Shown here piece by piece: positions 44,357-54,044 of a DNA stretch of 64,000 nucleotides; positions within the stretch are counted from its first letter, which is position 1; every line of letters begins with the position of its first letter. The DNA lies in assembly GCF_035918155.1 (NCBI RefSeq), contig NZ_CP109327.1, positions 7,936,001 through 8,000,000 of the forward strand, given 5' to 3'. This DNA comes from Streptomyces sp. NBC_01591. GTDB lineage: Bacteria > Actinomycetota > Actinomycetes > Streptomycetales > Streptomycetaceae. Position numbers and translations under genes: made by a program. The notes under the pieces were generated by a model. The model was not told the origin of the DNA. It did no database searches and was given only the letters and a program-made list of their open reading frames with translations.

Positions 44357-47300
44357 ATGAGCGAGAAAGCACTTGGTCCTGGACGCCGCAATGTACTGAT
44401 TGCGGGCCTCGCCGGTGCCGGTGCGGTGCTTGTACCCGCCGGCTCGGCGAGTGCCGCATCGCCGGAAAGAGCACGTAAGGAAGAGGGGCGGCGTACCGTC
44501 AACCTCTGCACCGACTGGGCATTCTGGCGGGAGGACGTCAAGGGCGCGCAGGAGCCGTCCTTCGACGACTCCGAGTGGGCGGGTGTGTCGATTCCGCACA
44601 CCATGCGGCTGGAACGCAAAGAGCCCATCGTCTACAACGTCTTCGCCGGCATCGGCTGGTACCGCCGGTACTTGCGGATGGATTCCGGCGACAAGGACCG
44701 CAGAGTGACGGTCCGGTTCGACGGTGTGCAGACGAACTGCGTGGTGTACCTCAACGGCGTGAAGCTCGTCGAGCATCACGGTGGCTATCTCGGATTCTCC
44801 GTCGACGTCACCGGCAAGCTCCACCGGGACCGTGACAATCTCCTCGCCGTGCGCGTCTCGAATCTCGACGACCCGAAGACGCCTCCCGGCAAACCGCGCG
44901 AAGAACTCGGGTTCCTCACCTACGGCGGCATCTACCGCGACGTGACGGTGCAGACGACCGGCCGCATCCACATCACCGATCCTCTGGAGGCCGACCGCGT
45001 CGCAGGCGGCGGGGTGTTCGTCACCTACCCGCACGCCGACGCGGAGCGGGCCGTTGTCAACGCCAGGACGAATGTCGAGAACAGCTCTGACGCATCCGCC
45101 GTCACCAAGCTGCGGTCGACGATCTACGACCCACAAGGAAAGATCGTCGCCCGGGACATCCAGACCGCGACGATCGCGCGTGGCGCCCAGCACGACTTCG
45201 AGGCGAGCCTGGAGGTGCTCCACCCCGACCTGTGGCACCCGGACAGCCCGCACCTGTACCGGCTCGTCAGCGAGGTCGTCCAGGGCGACCAGGTGCTGGA
45301 CTCCCTCACCACGCGCATCGGCATCCGCCGCATCGAATACCGGCCGGACGGCTTCTACATCAACGGTGAGCGCCTCTACCTGCGCGGCGCGAACATCCAC
45401 CAGAACTATGCCTACGTCGGCGACGCCGCACCGGCTTCGATGAAGTGGCGTGAGGCGCTCCGGCTGAAGCTGGGCGGTTTCAACGCGGTACGTGCCGCTC
45501 ACTATCCGCACGATCCGGCGTTTCTCGACGCCGCCGACGAGATCGGCCTGGTCGTCGTCGCCTGCATGCCGGGCTGGCAGTTCTGGAGTGAGAACGCGAC
45601 ATTCGTGAATCGCACCTACGCGGACGCCGTGCAGATGATCCGCCGGGACCGCAACCGTCCGTCGGTGGTCCTCTGGGAAACCTCGCTGAACGAGACGCAC
45701 TACCCGGAGTGGTGGGCGAAGAAGGTCGCCGAGCTTGCGCACGCGGAAATGCCCAACGATCAGATGTTCACCGCGGGCGACTACGGCTTGTGGGGAAAGC
45801 AGCACTATGACGTGAACTACAAGGTCGTCAACACGGACGGCTCGGACCCCGACCGGAACAAGCCGTTCTTCACCCGGGAATGGGGTGACTGGGAGGGGCC
45901 CTGCCAGGCGGGCCGCGAAGGTGGCGAGGAGGGCCTCGTAGGGCAGGTGGAGCGGCGGCAGAAGTACCTCAACGGTCCCGGGTACTGGGACTGGGGCGGG
46001 CTGGACGCCAGCCCCCGGATCGGCGGCTACTTCCTCTGGGTCTTCGAGGACTACGGCACGAACTCGCCGTATCAGAAATCCGGGGCGGTGGACATCGACC
46101 GGTACCCGAAGTACTGCTACCACTGGCTCAAGGGAATGCAGTCGCCGAAGAACCCCAATCACGGTGGCCCCATGGTCTTCATCGCCAGCACCTACTCGGC
46201 GAATTCCAGCCGCGAGGTCATGGTCTTCAGCAACACCGACCACGTGAAGCTGTACCAGAACGGCACCCTGGTCGGCGAGAAGAGCCGGAGCCAGAACGCG
46301 GGCACCGCCAAGCACATCGCCGGGAAGGACGGCAACCCCTACTACACCTTCTCCCTCCCCTCGTTCGCCGAGGGCGAGCTGAGAGCCGAGGGCCACATCG
46401 ACGGCAAGCTGGTCACCAGCCAGGTCGTGAAAACTCCCGGAGTCCCGCACCACATCGAGATCGAGATCGATGACGCGGGCGTCCGTGAGGCACTGCGCGA
46501 CCTGCTCGCGTACTACCTGCGGGACGCCTCGCCGTCCGGCGCGAAGGCGGCCTCGACACTGGCCGACGACGTGCGGCCCGACATGGTCGACGCGCTGATC
46601 AAGAAGGCCGGAGCGCAGCGCGGCAGCGCCCTCCCCGCCGCAGCAGCCGAGGCGCTCCGCCGATTCGCCCGGGCGCGCACCCGCATCCAGCCGGTGGCCG
46701 ACGGCTCGGACCTGATCCCGGTGTTCATCAAGGTCGTGGACGTGAACGGCACCGTCGTCCCGACGTCCACCGCGGAGATCGAGCTCGCCGTGACCGGGAA
46801 GGGCAGCCTCGTCGGCCACGACATCCCCCGCCTCGCGGTACAGAGGCAGAAGGCCGGCGCCGGCATCGGCTACGCGCTGCTCGCGGCGGACAAGGACCCG
46901 GGCGCCATCACGATCACCGCGAAGTCCGACGGGGTGAAGTCCGGTGCGTTCACGGTGTGGACAGAGCCCTATTCCGGCCGGCACCTGCCCGACGGCCGTC
47001 ATCCCGAGTGGAAGGACATCTCGACGTTGGAGGACCAAGGCGCGCAGAACATCGCCTTGAACATGCCGACCACGGCATCGAGCTTCCAACCAGGAAACAT
47101 CCCGGACAACGCCGTCGATGACACCCCGAACACCAAGTGGGTCGCGAATGGCAGCGGGTCTGCCTGGTGGCAGGTCGATGTCAGTAAGTCATCGGACATT
47201 TCCGAGTTCCAGATCGTCTGGGAGTCCGACCAGGCGACCTACCGTTACGCCATCCTCACCTCGGACGACGCGGAGAACTGGACCAAGGTGGTGGACAAGG

Positions 47301-47884
47301 AGTCGAACACCGCCAAGAGCGCCACAGTGATCCACAAGGTGTCCGCCAAGGCGCGGTATGTGCGGGTGAACGTGCCTGCGGTCGACGGCGGTTGGCCGAG
47401 CATGCGTGAATTCCGGGTCGTTCCGCCCGGCGGCACGGGCGGAGGCACACCGGTCGACCCTGGGCCACAGATTCCCCGCGACCGGATCAGCGAGGTCAGC
47501 GCCACCAGCCACGAGAGTGGTTTTGAACCCGCCAAGGCTCTCGACGACGACATCACCTTCGGTACGGGATGGGCCGCCGCGTCAGCAACGCTGCCGCAGA
47601 CGCTGACTGTGCAGCTGTCGGCTGCCCACGACCTCGTAGGTACCCGCATCCACTGGGGCAAGGACAGCAGTTGGTACACGTACAACCTGCAGGTGTCCGG
47701 GGATGGGCAGGAATGGACGACGGCGATTCCCGAGCTGACCCGCGGCGGCCAGTACAAGTTGCCGGAGACCTTCACCGCCGAGCGCGCGCAGTACGTCCGT
47801 ATCAACATCACCGACGTCAGCGGCGGCGGCGCGCAGTCGGTCGCGGGCATCGCGGAGGTCATTCTCTACGGCTCGCCGAGCTGA
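44357..47884 (+). CDS. Tat-exported GH2 glycoside hydrolase with F5/8C domains
   Basis: 1175-aa protein from the ATG at 44357 (AAAGAGG upstream). The twin-arginine signal is GRRNVLIAGLAG ... SASA. The jelly-roll sugar-binding domain (FNAGIGWYRRYL-type), Ig-like domain and barrel are those of GH2. E446 in LWETSLNET is the acid/base and E508 in TREWGDW the nucleophile. After the barrel come further beta domains, one a DUF4982/Ig type, and two galactose-binding-like discoidin domains at the C-terminus. GH2 covers beta-galactosidase, beta-mannosidase and beta-glucuronidase; the locus favours beta-galactosidase. Confidence 0.88.
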   Translation: MSEKALGPGRRNVLIAGLAGAGAVLVPAGSASAASPERARKEEGRRTVNLCTDWAFWREDVKGAQEPSFDDSEWAGVSIPHTMRLERKEPIVYNVFAGIGWYRRYLRMDSGDKDRRVTVRFDGVQTNCVVYLNGVKLVEHHGGYLGFSVDVTGKLHRDRDNLLAVRVSNLDDPKTPPGKPREELGFLTYGGIYRDVTVQTTGRIHITDPLEADRVAGGGVFVTYPHADAERAVVNARTNVENSSDASAVTKLRSTIYDPQGKIVARDIQTATIARGAQHDFEASLEVLHPDLWHPDSPHLYRLVSEVVQGDQVLDSLTTRIGIRRIEYRPDGFYINGERLYLRGANIHQNYAYVGDAAPASMKWREALRLKLGGFNAVRAAHYPHDPAFLDAADEIGLVVVACMPGWQFWSENATFVNRTYADAVQMIRRDRNRPSVVLWETSLNETHYPEWWAKKVAELAHAEMPNDQMFTAGDYGLWGKQHYDVNYKVVNTDGSDPDRNKPFFTREWGDWEGPCQAGREGGEEGLVGQVERRQKYLNGPGYWDWGGLDASPRIGGYFLWVFEDYGTNSPYQKSGAVDIDRYPKYCYHWLKGMQSPKNPNHGGPMVFIASTYSANSSREVMVFSNTDHVKLYQNGTLVGEKSRSQNAGTAKHIAGKDGNPYYTFSLPSFAEGELRAEGHIDGKLVTSQVVKTPGVPHHIEIEIDDAGVREALRDLLAYYLRDASPSGAKAASTLADDVRPDMVDALIKKAGAQRGSALPAAAAEALRRFARARTRIQPVADGSDLIPVFIKVVDVNGTVVPTSTAEIELAVTGKGSLVGHDIPRLAVQRQKAGAGIGYALLAADKDPGAITITAKSDGVKSGAFTVWTEPYSGRHLPDGRHPEWKDISTLEDQGAQNIALNMPTTASSFQPGNIPDNAVDDTPNTKWVANGSGSAWWQVDVSKSSDISEFQIVWESDQATYRYAILTSDDAENWTKVVDKESNTAKSATVIHKVSAKARYVRVNVPAVDGGWPSMREFRVVPPGGTGGGTPVDPGPQIPRDRISEVSATSHESGFEPAKALDDDITFGTGWAAASATLPQTLTVQLSAAHDLVGTRIHWGKDSSWYTYNLQVSGDGQEWTTAIPELTRGGQYKLPETFTAERAQYVRINITDVSGGGAQSVAGIAEVILYGSPS

Positions 47885-48104
47885 CCCATGAGACAGAGTC
47901 GTGGTGGCCGCGGAGGGGCAGCTGGGTTCGGCTGGGTGTGTCTCCGCGCCGCCACGACGTGGCCGTGATCGCCTGCGCCCGCCGCAGGCGACCGCAGCCG
48001 TGCGCGTTTCGTCAGGCGCCTCCGCGCCGGTGAGCACGGCCCGGAGGCGAGGAAGTGAAGCCGAGCCGAAAATGTGCGGTGCGGGTCGCCTCTCCGTCGG
48101 CATC

Positions 48105-48141
48105 CGGTCAGCGTCGTCCCTGATGGGCACGACGCTGACCG
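48105..48141. terminator. Bidirectional terminator between GH2 and GH29 genes
   Basis: A perfect 13-bp stem, cggtcagcgtcgt and its complement, with an 11-nt loop, between the GH2 stop (47884) and the convergent GH29 stop (48154). A second shorter stem, CGCCTCCG/CGGAGGCG, lies at 48017-48049. The remaining 47885-48153 shows no gene. Confidence 0.85.
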
Positions 48142-48153
48142 TCGCCGCGTCGT

Positions 48154-51100
48154 CTACCTTCCGTTGATGGCTACTTCGAGCAAGTCGGTCGTCGACCCGT
48201 TGGAGCCGCCGTCAAACACCAACTTCACGTACCGGGCCTGTGCGCTGAGGGGGTACTGGTCGTAGAACCCGAAATAGGCGGTTCCTGTGGGGCCGTTGAC
48301 GGTGCCGGCATCCTTCCAGGTCACGCCGTCGACACTGGTTTGGACCGTCATCGTCTTGGGTGTGTTGATGTAATTCTGATCCAGCGTGTTGAAGTTGATG
48401 TCGATGTTGGAGATCTCGTGCTTCGCCGGAAGCCTGAATTGAATCCAAGCCTTCTCGTTTCCTGGCACCGACCACTTCGACTGATCGAACCGATCGGCCT
48501 CGATCAGCTTGCCGTCGGTGAGGTTCGGCACCGCCTCGTGCTGCTGGCCGGCAGTGATTTCGGCGTCCTTTGCCAGGTTCTTGTACGGCAGCAGGTCCAG
48601 GAAGACCCTGTTTGTCGTGAAGGTCTTGCCGTCCAGCGTCACGTCCGCCCAGACGACTCCTCTGGTGGGCGCCTCGACCTGCGGTGTGAGGATCTTGTCT
48701 CCCTTGAACGTGAACGTGTCCACTTCCTTGACGGCAACCGGCTTGTAATTGTCGCCGCCGTTCAGATCGACGATGCCGCCATGCCACTTGATCTGTGCTG
48801 CATCCAAGCCGATGGACCCGCCTGCGTCCGACCTGCCTTCCATCTCGTACTTCAGCCCATTGTTCAGGCCGAACTCGCCGTAGGCCTCCTTTCCTTCCAC
48901 CAGCAACGATGCGCCGATCACGTCCTCGGCGACGTAGACGAGACCGTCCTTGACCTTCACCGTCAACGTGTCCTGCTTGGTCACGCCCCCATGAGCGCCG
49001 CGTACCGTGATGCTCGTCGTGCCGTCAGTCCTCGGAGTCACGATTCCGCTGGGCCGAACTCTCGCTACCTCAGGATTCGCGCTGGTGTACGTCAAGTCTG
49101 AAAGCCGGGCCTTCAGTGCGGGATACGTCATGTAGCCCTCGGCATTGACCTTCAATTTCCGCGGCGAAAGCTGCTCACCGGTCGCGGTGACGTCGGTCAG
49201 CTTGTACTTGCGCTCAGGGTTGTCGGTCACGATCTTGATGATCGTGTCGATCGGATCCTCGTGCGCATTGGCCATATTGATGGTCAGACTGTCGCCTTCC
49301 TGACTGAACGATGTGACCGGGGTGTCGCTGTTCAACCACTTCACCGACGTCACCCGATCCTTGACCGGGCCAATGGTCAGGGACTTGTCGGTGATCGCGT
49401 CGAAGCCCTTCTTGCCGTCCGGCCCCTTCATGATGTGAAGGTAGACGTTGTTGTCCCTGGCCGTCGCGTATCCCCATTGCGGGCCGGTCGTGCTGTCTGG
49501 GTGAGCGAACTTCTCGTAATTTCCTCGCCCGTCGTCTTCGTATCCGTACCCGGCCAGGAAGTACGGAGTCGTGCCCGTCGTGGACTCGTGCCTCTCCGGC
49601 CTACCCTTCGGTGCGAACCAGTCGGCGAGTTCTTCTCTTACATCGATGAATTCCTGGACCGCCTTCGGGTATCTCGTGGCGATATCTTGGGGAGAGTTCT
49701 GGTTCGGTCCCCGGCTGTCGATAACACTCTGATCGTTGTTGTCGACATGTCCTCGACCGGCGTTCATCAGCATCTCTTTCGAGACCTGCCTGAAGTCGTC
49801 GCGCTTTTCGTAGTACGCCGACAACATGTTCTTTGTGTGGATCATCTTCCACGGTTCCATGGGCGTCCGCTTCAGAAGATGATTCTTCCCCCCGTTGCCG
49901 TAGATGCTCGACGCCTCCCCGGTTCTCAGATCCGGATCGCCGTACTCCGCCCCCCATGCGTTCGAGTTCACGATGATCTCGTCGCTGTAGTTGCGTATCA
50001 GGCTGTACATCACGTCATAGTTGGCATCGGGCATTGCCTGTGGACCGTCGAAATACAGGTACTCCGGACCGTAGCGGTGGATGAGATCTTCCACATTCTG
50101 CACGAGTACATCAGTGGAATAATGCTTCAGACCCCCACCCTCGGTCGCGTAGTACAAACCGAACTTCATGCCGTAGCGCTTTACTGCTTGTGCGTACTGC
50201 TTCAGCCCGTCTACTACCTTGCCGTTCTTGTCCTTGGGGAGATATTCCGCCCTGATGTGCTTCGGATCTGCGAATTTGGACGGCCAGAAGTAGTTCTGCT
50301 GCAGTGATTCGATCGACACCAGTGAGTGTCCTTGACGCTTCGCTCTCGCTGCCCATCGATCAGCAGAGAAGTTTGGATCCACGAAGTAGTTGTACGTCGG
50401 GGTGGAATGCGTCAGTGCGCTGACCCTGCCTTCTTCGAACCACTTGTTGGGACGTTCCTTCACCGTGATGGTGAATTGTTTTGAAGCAGTTTGTCCTTCC
50501 CTGTCGGCAACCTGGACGGTGAAGTGGTAGTCGCCCGGTTTGGTGTTGGCGCCGATGATGCCTTTGGGGCTGTTCAGATCGACTTTCCCGTCGACAAGTC
50601 CGTTTGCGATGGAGCCGTCAGGGTTCAGCTCCAGACCATCAGGCAACCTGCCGTCGGTGATCTTCCATGTATAGCCCGGCGAGCCACCGGCTGCCATGAA
50701 CTGAAAATCTGAGGCGGCGACGCCGTACTTGTTGTCGGCCGCGGACTTGTTCCAGACGTATGGCCACTCCTTGTAGCCGATCGGCATATTTCCCTTCGGG
50801 AGCGGAGTGTCGATCGAATCGTCGGTCGATAGCCCTTGCGAAACGATCTGCAGGTTTCCCGAAGGACCTGTTACGGAGTTCACCAGATCATTGATCCTGT
50901 TGCCGGACTGATCCGTCACTCGGCCGTAGAACCCGAGATAGGCTACGTTCTGGTCCTTGGCAATCGGCACACCATTTGAATTCACGTCCTCCGTGTAGGT
51001 GTGCTTGATCTGAATCATCAGCTTGTTCCAGCCGGCCTGCAGCTGGACAGTCTGCTTTGTCAGATCCTTCTGCACCTCCACCGGAGTGCTCGGACTCGTC

Positions 51101-51579
51101 AGGCACTTGTCGTTCACATACAGCCGGTAAGAACCGCTCGCCCCGACGTCGAAACTTGCCTGTCGCTCGACCGGACTGTAGACGTACGTGTGCGCGTACA
51201 CATACTTGTTCCTCGTATCGACACCCTTCTTGACGGAGTAGTACCCGTAGAGATCCTGGTAGTCGTCGTAGGTCCGGTTGTACATACGGTCGTCGAAGTA
51301 CTCCCAGTTCCTGCTTTCGTCGCCGGATCTCAGCGAGTCGCCGACCTTCGGGGTGATCTTCGTCTTTCCGTCGACCGGTGACTCGCCGCCTTCGCATTCA
51401 TACTGCTTGTCGATGACCGGCGAATTGAACGGGCCTGACACCAGCCACGAGTTGATGAATGGAGCGTTTCCCGCCGTCTGCTGCGCGTATGCCTGCTTCG
51501 TTTCGGGCAGGCTGAACAGGAGTGATGCGACGACCGCTATCCATAGCAGGTGTGCGATCTTTTTATGTCGTCTGCTCAC
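48154..51579 (-). CDS. Secreted multidomain GH29 alpha-L-fucosidase, low-GC gene
   Basis: 1141 aa from the GTG at 51579, which has AAAGGA eight bases upstream; an ATG seven codons earlier has none. A signal peptide (SRRHKKIAHLLWIAVVASLLF...AYA) is followed by a PA14-like beta domain, a He_PIG Ig-like domain (about 300-370), and a GH29-type barrel with YGMKFGLYYATEGG and RYGPEYLYFDGP, D511 being the predicted nucleophile. A Big_2 Ig domain (SANPEVARVRPSGIVTPRTDG) and a C-terminal discoidin domain complete it. Codon use is unlike its neighbours: positions 50161-50220 have 31 G/C of 60. Signal peptide and domains recall Firmicutes proteins, so transfer is likely. Expected role: removal of terminal fucose outside the cell. 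Confidence 0.85.
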   Translation of the reverse strand: MSRRHKKIAHLLWIAVVASLLFSLPETKQAYAQQTAGNAPFINSWLVSGPFNSPVIDKQYECEGGESPVDGKTKITPKVGDSLRSGDESRNWEYFDDRMYNRTYDDYQDLYGYYSVKKGVDTRNKYVYAHTYVYSPVERQASFDVGASGSYRLYVNDKCLTSPSTPVEVQKDLTKQTVQLQAGWNKLMIQIKHTYTEDVNSNGVPIAKDQNVAYLGFYGRVTDQSGNRINDLVNSVTGPSGNLQIVSQGLSTDDSIDTPLPKGNMPIGYKEWPYVWNKSAADNKYGVAASDFQFMAAGGSPGYTWKITDGRLPDGLELNPDGSIANGLVDGKVDLNSPKGIIGANTKPGDYHFTVQVADREGQTASKQFTITVKERPNKWFEEGRVSALTHSTPTYNYFVDPNFSADRWAARAKRQGHSLVSIESLQQNYFWPSKFADPKHIRAEYLPKDKNGKVVDGLKQYAQAVKRYGMKFGLYYATEGGGLKHYSTDVLVQNVEDLIHRYGPEYLYFDGPQAMPDANYDVMYSLIRNYSDEIIVNSNAWGAEYGDPDLRTGEASSIYGNGGKNHLLKRTPMEPWKMIHTKNMLSAYYEKRDDFRQVSKEMLMNAGRGHVDNNDQSVIDSRGPNQNSPQDIATRYPKAVQEFIDVREELADWFAPKGRPERHESTTGTTPYFLAGYGYEDDGRGNYEKFAHPDSTTGPQWGYATARDNNVYLHIMKGPDGKKGFDAITDKSLTIGPVKDRVTSVKWLNSDTPVTSFSQEGDSLTINMANAHEDPIDTIIKIVTDNPERKYKLTDVTATGEQLSPRKLKVNAEGYMTYPALKARLSDLTYTSANPEVARVRPSGIVTPRTDGTTSITVRGAHGGVTKQDTLTVKVKDGLVYVAEDVIGASLLVEGKEAYGEFGLNNGLKYEMEGRSDAGGSIGLDAAQIKWHGGIVDLNGGDNYKPVAVKEVDTFTFKGDKILTPQVEAPTRGVVWADVTLDGKTFTTNRVFLDLLPYKNLAKDAEITAGQQHEAVPNLTDGKLIEADRFDQSKWSVPGNEKAWIQFRLPAKHEISNIDINFNTLDQNYINTPKTMTVQTSVDGVTWKDAGTVNGPTGTAYFGFYDQYPLSAQARYVKLVFDGGSNGSTTDLLEVAINGR

Positions 51580-51959
51580 TGTCGAGATCCTTTCTTCCAT
51601 CAGTGATCATTCGATTCCGTGCTGCTGTAATTGCGTAGCGCGCTGGGCCGCCTTTGGACATCGGCCGTACAGGGCGTCTTGGACCCGGCCAGACTTCCGG
51701 CGCGGGCAGCGGCCCCGTGTGGGGGCGGCGGCAAGCCCGCCTGTCCACAACGGAATCTCGAGCCGGGAAGCGGGCGACGAAGCGCGTCACGCACATAGTT
51801 CGTACTCTTCCAGCGCAGGGAGGCGGGCGAGAGGACAGGTGAACGGGCACTCCCGCCGCTCTGCCCGGGCTGGAGATCCTTTGCCATTCCCGGTGGGCGC
51901 CCAGCGCGAGTGCGGTCTAGCGTGCATCTGAGCGCAAGGCGAGTCAAGACTTAGTTAGG

Positions 51960-52182
51960 ATCTATCTGGCTCCAGGGGTGCGCTGTGCGGGCTGTAGCCT
52001 TGATCACTTCGCCACGTGCAGGTTTTGGGCATATCGGGTGATGCGACTCAAACTTCCAAGTTCCGGGTCGGCGGCATCGGGCTCGGAGGTCGTCTGTCGG
52101 CCTGACCGTGGGGGTTTGTGGTGGGGTGCACCCTGGGGCACGTCGCACTCGGCGCAGTGTGGCCGATATATCGCATCTATCT
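51960..52182. mobile_element. 207-bp insertion with 8-bp direct repeats
   Basis: ATCTATCT at 51960-51967 and again at 52175-52182 flanks 207 bp absent from the homologous region at 27141. Removing the insert and one repeat restores the spacing to the -35 box (41 nt versus 42 nt in copy 1). No clear terminal inverted repeats were found. The minus strand of the insert carries a coding-like tail (HCAECDVPQGAPHHKPP ... ITRYAQNLHVAK, stop at 52004), so it may be a scrap of a gene carried by a small element. Confidence 0.6.
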
Positions 52183-52215
52183 CACATAACCGAGGGGATA
52201 GTTGCGCTGTATCTC

Positions 52216-52245
52216 TTGACGCTGCCATGCGCGGACTTCGATACT
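52216..52245 (+). promoter_or_regulatory. Promoter, duplicate of the sugar-importer promoter
   Basis: TTGACG (52216-52221), 18-nt spacer, GATACT (52240-52245), in the same setting as the promoter at 27183. It now points at the AbiJ-like gene. Confidence 0.55.
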
Positions 52246-52383
52246 CGGAGCGCTCTCCACAGCGGAACGCCGGGGGAGGGCGGTAGCCCCCGAGTGCGGT
52301 ACGACTCCTGGAGGAATCTGAACCATGATGCGGCGGACGCCTGGGAGCGTGATGCGCCCACCTCGTCATGGAAGGAGGCGTCC

Positions 52384-53070
52384 ATGTCCTCGCCCTGCGC
52401 AGGCGCCACCGCTGTGCCACGGGGGTGGCGCACCGAGAGCGCGTGCCCCGGCGGCTCGTTCGTCTACGCCGAAGCCATCCGCGACTGTGTCACTGTTCTC
52501 AGCATGCCGCCGACCGATGAAGGGGCAAAGCGCGAGCGGGTCGAGCGCAGTTTCGCCCAGGTGCCGGACAGTGATCTCCTCCAACTCGCCGAGCGCTTCC
52601 TGCAGACACAGGACGTCGACGCTGCGACCCGTAACCAGCTCCAGGACGCGCTGTGGGCCGAGGCGTCCCCGCCGGAGATACCCATGCGGACCCGCCGGGA
52701 GATCGCCCGAGCCCTCGACTCGACGGTCTTGGTGCAGCACCCGGCCCGGTACATGAAGATGCAGGACCGCCTCTGGGCCATCAACGACGACCCGCTCTCC
52801 GAACTGCTCTCCCCCGGCCAGGGGAGGAGCCTGCGGTCCCGTATCGAGCGGCACTTCATCCGTAATCCGGACTGGTCGACGGAGGAGCTCTTCGAGGCGC
52901 TGGGCGCGTTCGAAGCAAGCGATGGCACGTTTGCCCGCTTCATCGAGGCAGCCGTCGCCGGCGATGTCCTGCTGGACGAGTCTGCCCAGCGCCTCCTGGC
53001 CGAGGTGATCAACGAGCACCTACGCATCACGGGCATCGAACGAACAACCCGCGCGGATAGGGGCGGTTAG
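52384..53070 (+). CDS. AbiJ N-terminal-domain-3-like protein, possibly truncated
   Basis: 228 aa from the ATG at 52384, which has GGAGG seven bases upstream; an ATG at 52504 is closer to the conserved part but has no ribosome site. The sequence from DSDLLQLAERFLQ through LQDALWAEASPPEIPMRTRREIARAL and SRIERHFIRNPDWSTEELFEALGAFEASDGTFARFIEAA resembles the AbiJ-NTD3 domain of abortive-infection proteins, in which a helical sensor precedes an effector. The frame ends soon after the domain, so the effector half may be missing. It occupies the place downstream of the duplicated importer promoter. The family call is from memory of motifs and only moderately sure. Confidence 0.5.
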   Translation: MSSPCAGATAVPRGWRTESACPGGSFVYAEAIRDCVTVLSMPPTDEGAKRERVERSFAQVPDSDLLQLAERFLQTQDVDAATRNQLQDALWAEASPPEIPMRTRREIARALDSTVLVQHPARYMKMQDRLWAINDDPLSELLSPGQGRSLRSRIERHFIRNPDWSTEELFEALGAFEASDGTFARFIEAAVAGDVLLDESAQRLLAEVINEHLRITGIERTTRADRGG

Positions 53071-53341
53071 GCGTTTTGGTCAGGTCATGGTGAGGCGGGG
53101 CGGCTGCTACGGACTGCGATTGTTACTACAGGTACGGTGGTGCCTCCAGATCGGTGGTGTCGGTAGAAGTGCCTATTGCGCTACGGCATTTCGCCGTGGA
53201 GTGTCGGGCCGGAGCGGGCGTGTCAGCGAGGGCGTTTACCATGCCGGTGCGGCTTCGAAGAGGTCGGCTCAGCGGCTCACCATCTGACAGATGCACTTCG
53301 ACAGAACTCGACACCAATCACACGAGGGTAGTGTCCTGGCC

Positions 53342-54037
53342 ATGATTGCCAACGTGCGTAGCTACAAGAAGAATCAGGTCTCCCAAGCCGAGGTCATCAC
53401 GGCAATCGGCCGGTTCCGCAGCGACTACAAGATCAAGCGTGTAACTGCGGCGCTCGACGAGATCGACGAATACGATATCTGGTTTGTCGATGGCGACCTG
53501 CACATACCCGGCGACCTCGACCTGACACACGAGCACGTTTGGCTCTTGGTTGTGCTCGGCGATCTGGTTGTCGACGGCACGTATGGCGATAGCGACGATC
53601 CCGAGTTGTTTTCGCTGGTGACCGGCAACATGCGGGCACGCGACATCGTGACCGCGGGCTGGCTCGAGGTCCACGGCGACCTGAGAACCGATCGGCTCAT
53701 CGGTGATTACAACGACTGCTCCGCCTACATCGGCGGCGACGTCCATGCCCAGCTCTTCTATGGCGAAAACCATCACTTCACCATCGGTGGCGCGCTCATC
53801 GCCAACGCGGTGATCGGTGAGCCGCGCCTGGAGATCGCGACCCCACCGGCCGCGATCGACATCGATGACCCCCGCATGCTGGAACATTTCGACCGCGATC
53901 TACTGCGCGTGTTCGACGACCATGACGAGAACGACAACGCGATCACGTACGTGGACGGTTTCGATGACTTCCACGAGCTGAAGCGGCGTGTCAACGCAGG
54001 TCTACCGCTCCGCACTACGGCAACACGCGACAACTGA
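53342..54037 (+). CDS. Conserved-type hypothetical protein, beta-helix-like
   Basis: 231-aa protein I do not recognise. It has short, regularly spaced glycine and aspartate motifs: VDGDLHIPGDLDL, VVLGDLVVDGTYGDSDD, VTGNMRARDIVTAGWLEVHGDL, IGGDVHAQLFYGENHHFTIGG. These read like successive beta-helix turns, as in bactofilin-like or polymorphic-toxin immunity proteins. No signal peptide or membrane segment. The ATG at 53342 is chosen over one at 53291; neither has a strong ribosome site. Base composition is lower in GC than the metabolic genes and the context is full of mobile scraps, so transfer is likely. Confidence 0.6.
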   Translation: MIANVRSYKKNQVSQAEVITAIGRFRSDYKIKRVTAALDEIDEYDIWFVDGDLHIPGDLDLTHEHVWLLVVLGDLVVDGTYGDSDDPELFSLVTGNMRARDIVTAGWLEVHGDLRTDRLIGDYNDCSAYIGGDVHAQLFYGENHHFTIGGALIANAVIGEPRLEIATPPAAIDIDDPRMLEHFDRDLLRVFDDHDENDNAITYVDGFDDFHELKRRVNAGLPLRTTATRDN

Positions 54038-54044
54038 GCCTTCA

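Larger units (their letters stand above)
51795..52326. repeat. Divergent regulatory region, copy 2 (interrupted)
   Basis: Homologous to 26976-27292 in order and spacing: ATAGTTCGTACTCTTC at 51795, CTTAGTTAGG before 51960, TTGACG-N18-GATACT at 52216 and CTGAACCATG at 52317-52326. One 215-bp interruption (51968-52182) breaks the colinearity. On the minus strand it would drive the fucosidase gene. On the plus strand no transporter gene follows; an AbiJ-like gene stands there. The remaining part of 51580-52383 holds no recognised gene. Confidence 0.83.

Noticed and set aside
44348..47089. 913-aa minus-strand frame opposite GH2
   Set aside because: No recognisable motif; the plus strand has complete GH2 motifs and a Tat signal.
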